The position numbers and the translations under genes are program-made. Under the pieces are notes generated by a model. It was not told where the DNA came from and searched no databases. It saw nothing but the letters and a program-made list of their open reading frames with translations. From an uncultured Fidelibacterota bacterium (GTDB taxonomy: Bacteria > Marinisomatota > Marinisomatia > Marinisomatales > UBA1611), in contig CAJWMI010000076.1 in the NCBI GenBank assembly GCA_913043185.1, positions 1 through 7,165 on the forward strand: 7,165 nucleotides of DNA, in the 5' to 3' direction. This document shows positions 6,411 through 7,165 of the stretch, piece after piece (position 1 is the stretch's first letter; each line of letters opens with the position of its first letter).

Positions 6411-7165
6411 TTGGCAAAAAAATCTAAAACAGATCTTTTATACAGGGCGCAAACAATTGGAAATATCGAACCAATTGAGTATATGATTCCCTATCCGAAT
6501 ACACAATCTCTTATCGAGGGGCAGACAATTAAATTTGGGGAGCAAATCATTTATAAAGACTATGGCATATCAAACATGGATCTATATAAAAAAATAAAAC
6601 AGACTGCCAATTGGTTAACCAGCCAAAGGATCAAGCCGAAAGACAATGTCATCATTGAGAAACTCGACTTCCCGCAATCAGAGTTAATTTTACTAGGTCT
6701 GTGGCAATTAGGTGCGAGAGGTGTTATCCTAGAAAATGAAGGTCTCTCAATCGATAAAAGATTATCTGCTAAAAAATTAAAAATAGAAAAAAGCTTCTTT
6801 GAAGAGATAGCATCTTATTCATCAGATTTTATACCTGATTATAAAGCGCTCTTAAGTGAAACAGCGGTCAATGTCATTATGGAGAATAAAATAATTTTAT
6901 TATCTCACTATGGTTTGTTAGTAAATACAAATAGCCTGTTAAAAATCTTAGATATCAAGCCAGGACAAAGTTTTTTTAGCGATATTTATCCACAATCAAG
7001 TAGCTGGGTCGTTATAAAATTATTGCTCCCTATTTATTCAGGGTGTATGTATTCAAAAAATGATCCAGCGATTACTATATCATACAACAAGCTAGAGAAA
7101 AGCAAGGGCTTTCTCATTAGAAATGATTGGGAGAATCTTGAAGATTTCAAAAGCAATCACATAGG
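6411..7165 (+). CDS. ANL-superfamily (AMP-forming ligase-like) protein lacking the P-loop, 3' truncated by the window
   Basis: An open frame runs from a TTG at 6411 to the window end (251 codons, no stop), after an in-frame stop at 6396-6398. The next ATG (6483) would remove 24 residues. The protein resembles the N-terminal subdomain of acyl-CoA synthetases and adenylation domains. IIYKDYGISNMDLYKKIKQT (46-65), IKPKDNVIIEKLDFPQSEL (74-92) and LGLWQLGARGVIL (95-107) match the usual beta-strand/helix landmarks. LLSHYGLLVNTNSLLKIL (163-180), with IKPGQSFFSDIYP after it, matches the stretch that normally follows the A3 motif. The A3 P-loop itself (consensus TSGTTGxPKG) is absent: VNVIM (153-157) passes through E-N straight into KIILLSH (160-166), leaving about six to eight residues missing. 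ATP-dependent adenylation is therefore doubtful, and it may be a pseudoenzyme or a domain with a new role. The C-terminal motifs lie outside the window. It begins 33 nt after the serine hydrolase gene. Confidence 0.75.
   Translation, partial: MAKKSKTDLLYRAQTIGNIEPIEYMIPYPNTQSLIEGQTIKFGEQIIYKDYGISNMDLYKKIKQTANWLTSQRIKPKDNVIIEKLDFPQSELILLGLWQLGARGVILENEGLSIDKRLSAKKLKIEKSFFEEIASYSSDFIPDYKALLSETAVNVIMENKIILLSHYGLLVNTNSLLKILDIKPGQSFFSDIYPQSSSWVVIKLLLPIYSGCMYSKNDPAITISYNKLEKSKGFLIRNDWENLEDFKSNHI

Overview
The window is a densely packed, AT-rich (roughly 35-38% GC by eye) bacterial segment with seven genes, all on the + strand. Its core is a tyrosine/phenylalanine catabolic operon for the homogentisate route. 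No RNA genes, insertion sequences, CRISPR arrays, convincing terminators or large repeats were seen. Weak or absent Shine-Dalgarno sites, two or three TTG starts, a short signal peptide ending in Ala-Gln and the general look of the proteins suggest a marine member of the FCB group (Bacteroidota or Marinimicrobia/SAR406-like). This placement is inference and was not tested by phylogeny.

Layout: 42-1142 is a HisC-like PLP aminotransferase, probably acting on tyrosine. 1146-2234 is 4-hydroxyphenylpyruvate dioxygenase. 2260-3225 is a fumarylacetoacetate hydrolase family protein with a TTG start. 3232-4377 is homogentisate 1,2-dioxygenase. 4378-5001 is a flavin reductase-like FMN-binding split-barrel protein whose ATG directly abuts the preceding stop. 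5043-6377 is an exported class C beta-lactamase-like serine hydrolase. 6411-7165 is the 5' part of an AMP-forming ligase-like (ANL superfamily) gene that runs off the window.

How they work together: the first four genes give tyrosine -> 4-hydroxyphenylpyruvate -> homogentisate -> maleylacetoacetate -> (isomerisation) -> fumarylacetoacetate -> fumarate + acetoacetate. No maleylacetoacetate isomerase is encoded in the window. Gaps between the first five genes are 3, 25, 6 and 0 nt, which points to one transcript with translational coupling. The last two genes follow after gaps of about 40 and 33 nt and may belong to the same transcript, but their link to the pathway is unproven.

The most unusual item is the terminal ANL-like gene. 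It keeps the N-terminal subdomain landmarks of an adenylating enzyme but has lost the Ser/Thr/Gly-rich ATP-binding P-loop (A3 motif), so it looks like a pseudoenzyme or a reassigned fold. The rest is a recognisable catabolic operon with some individual oddities.
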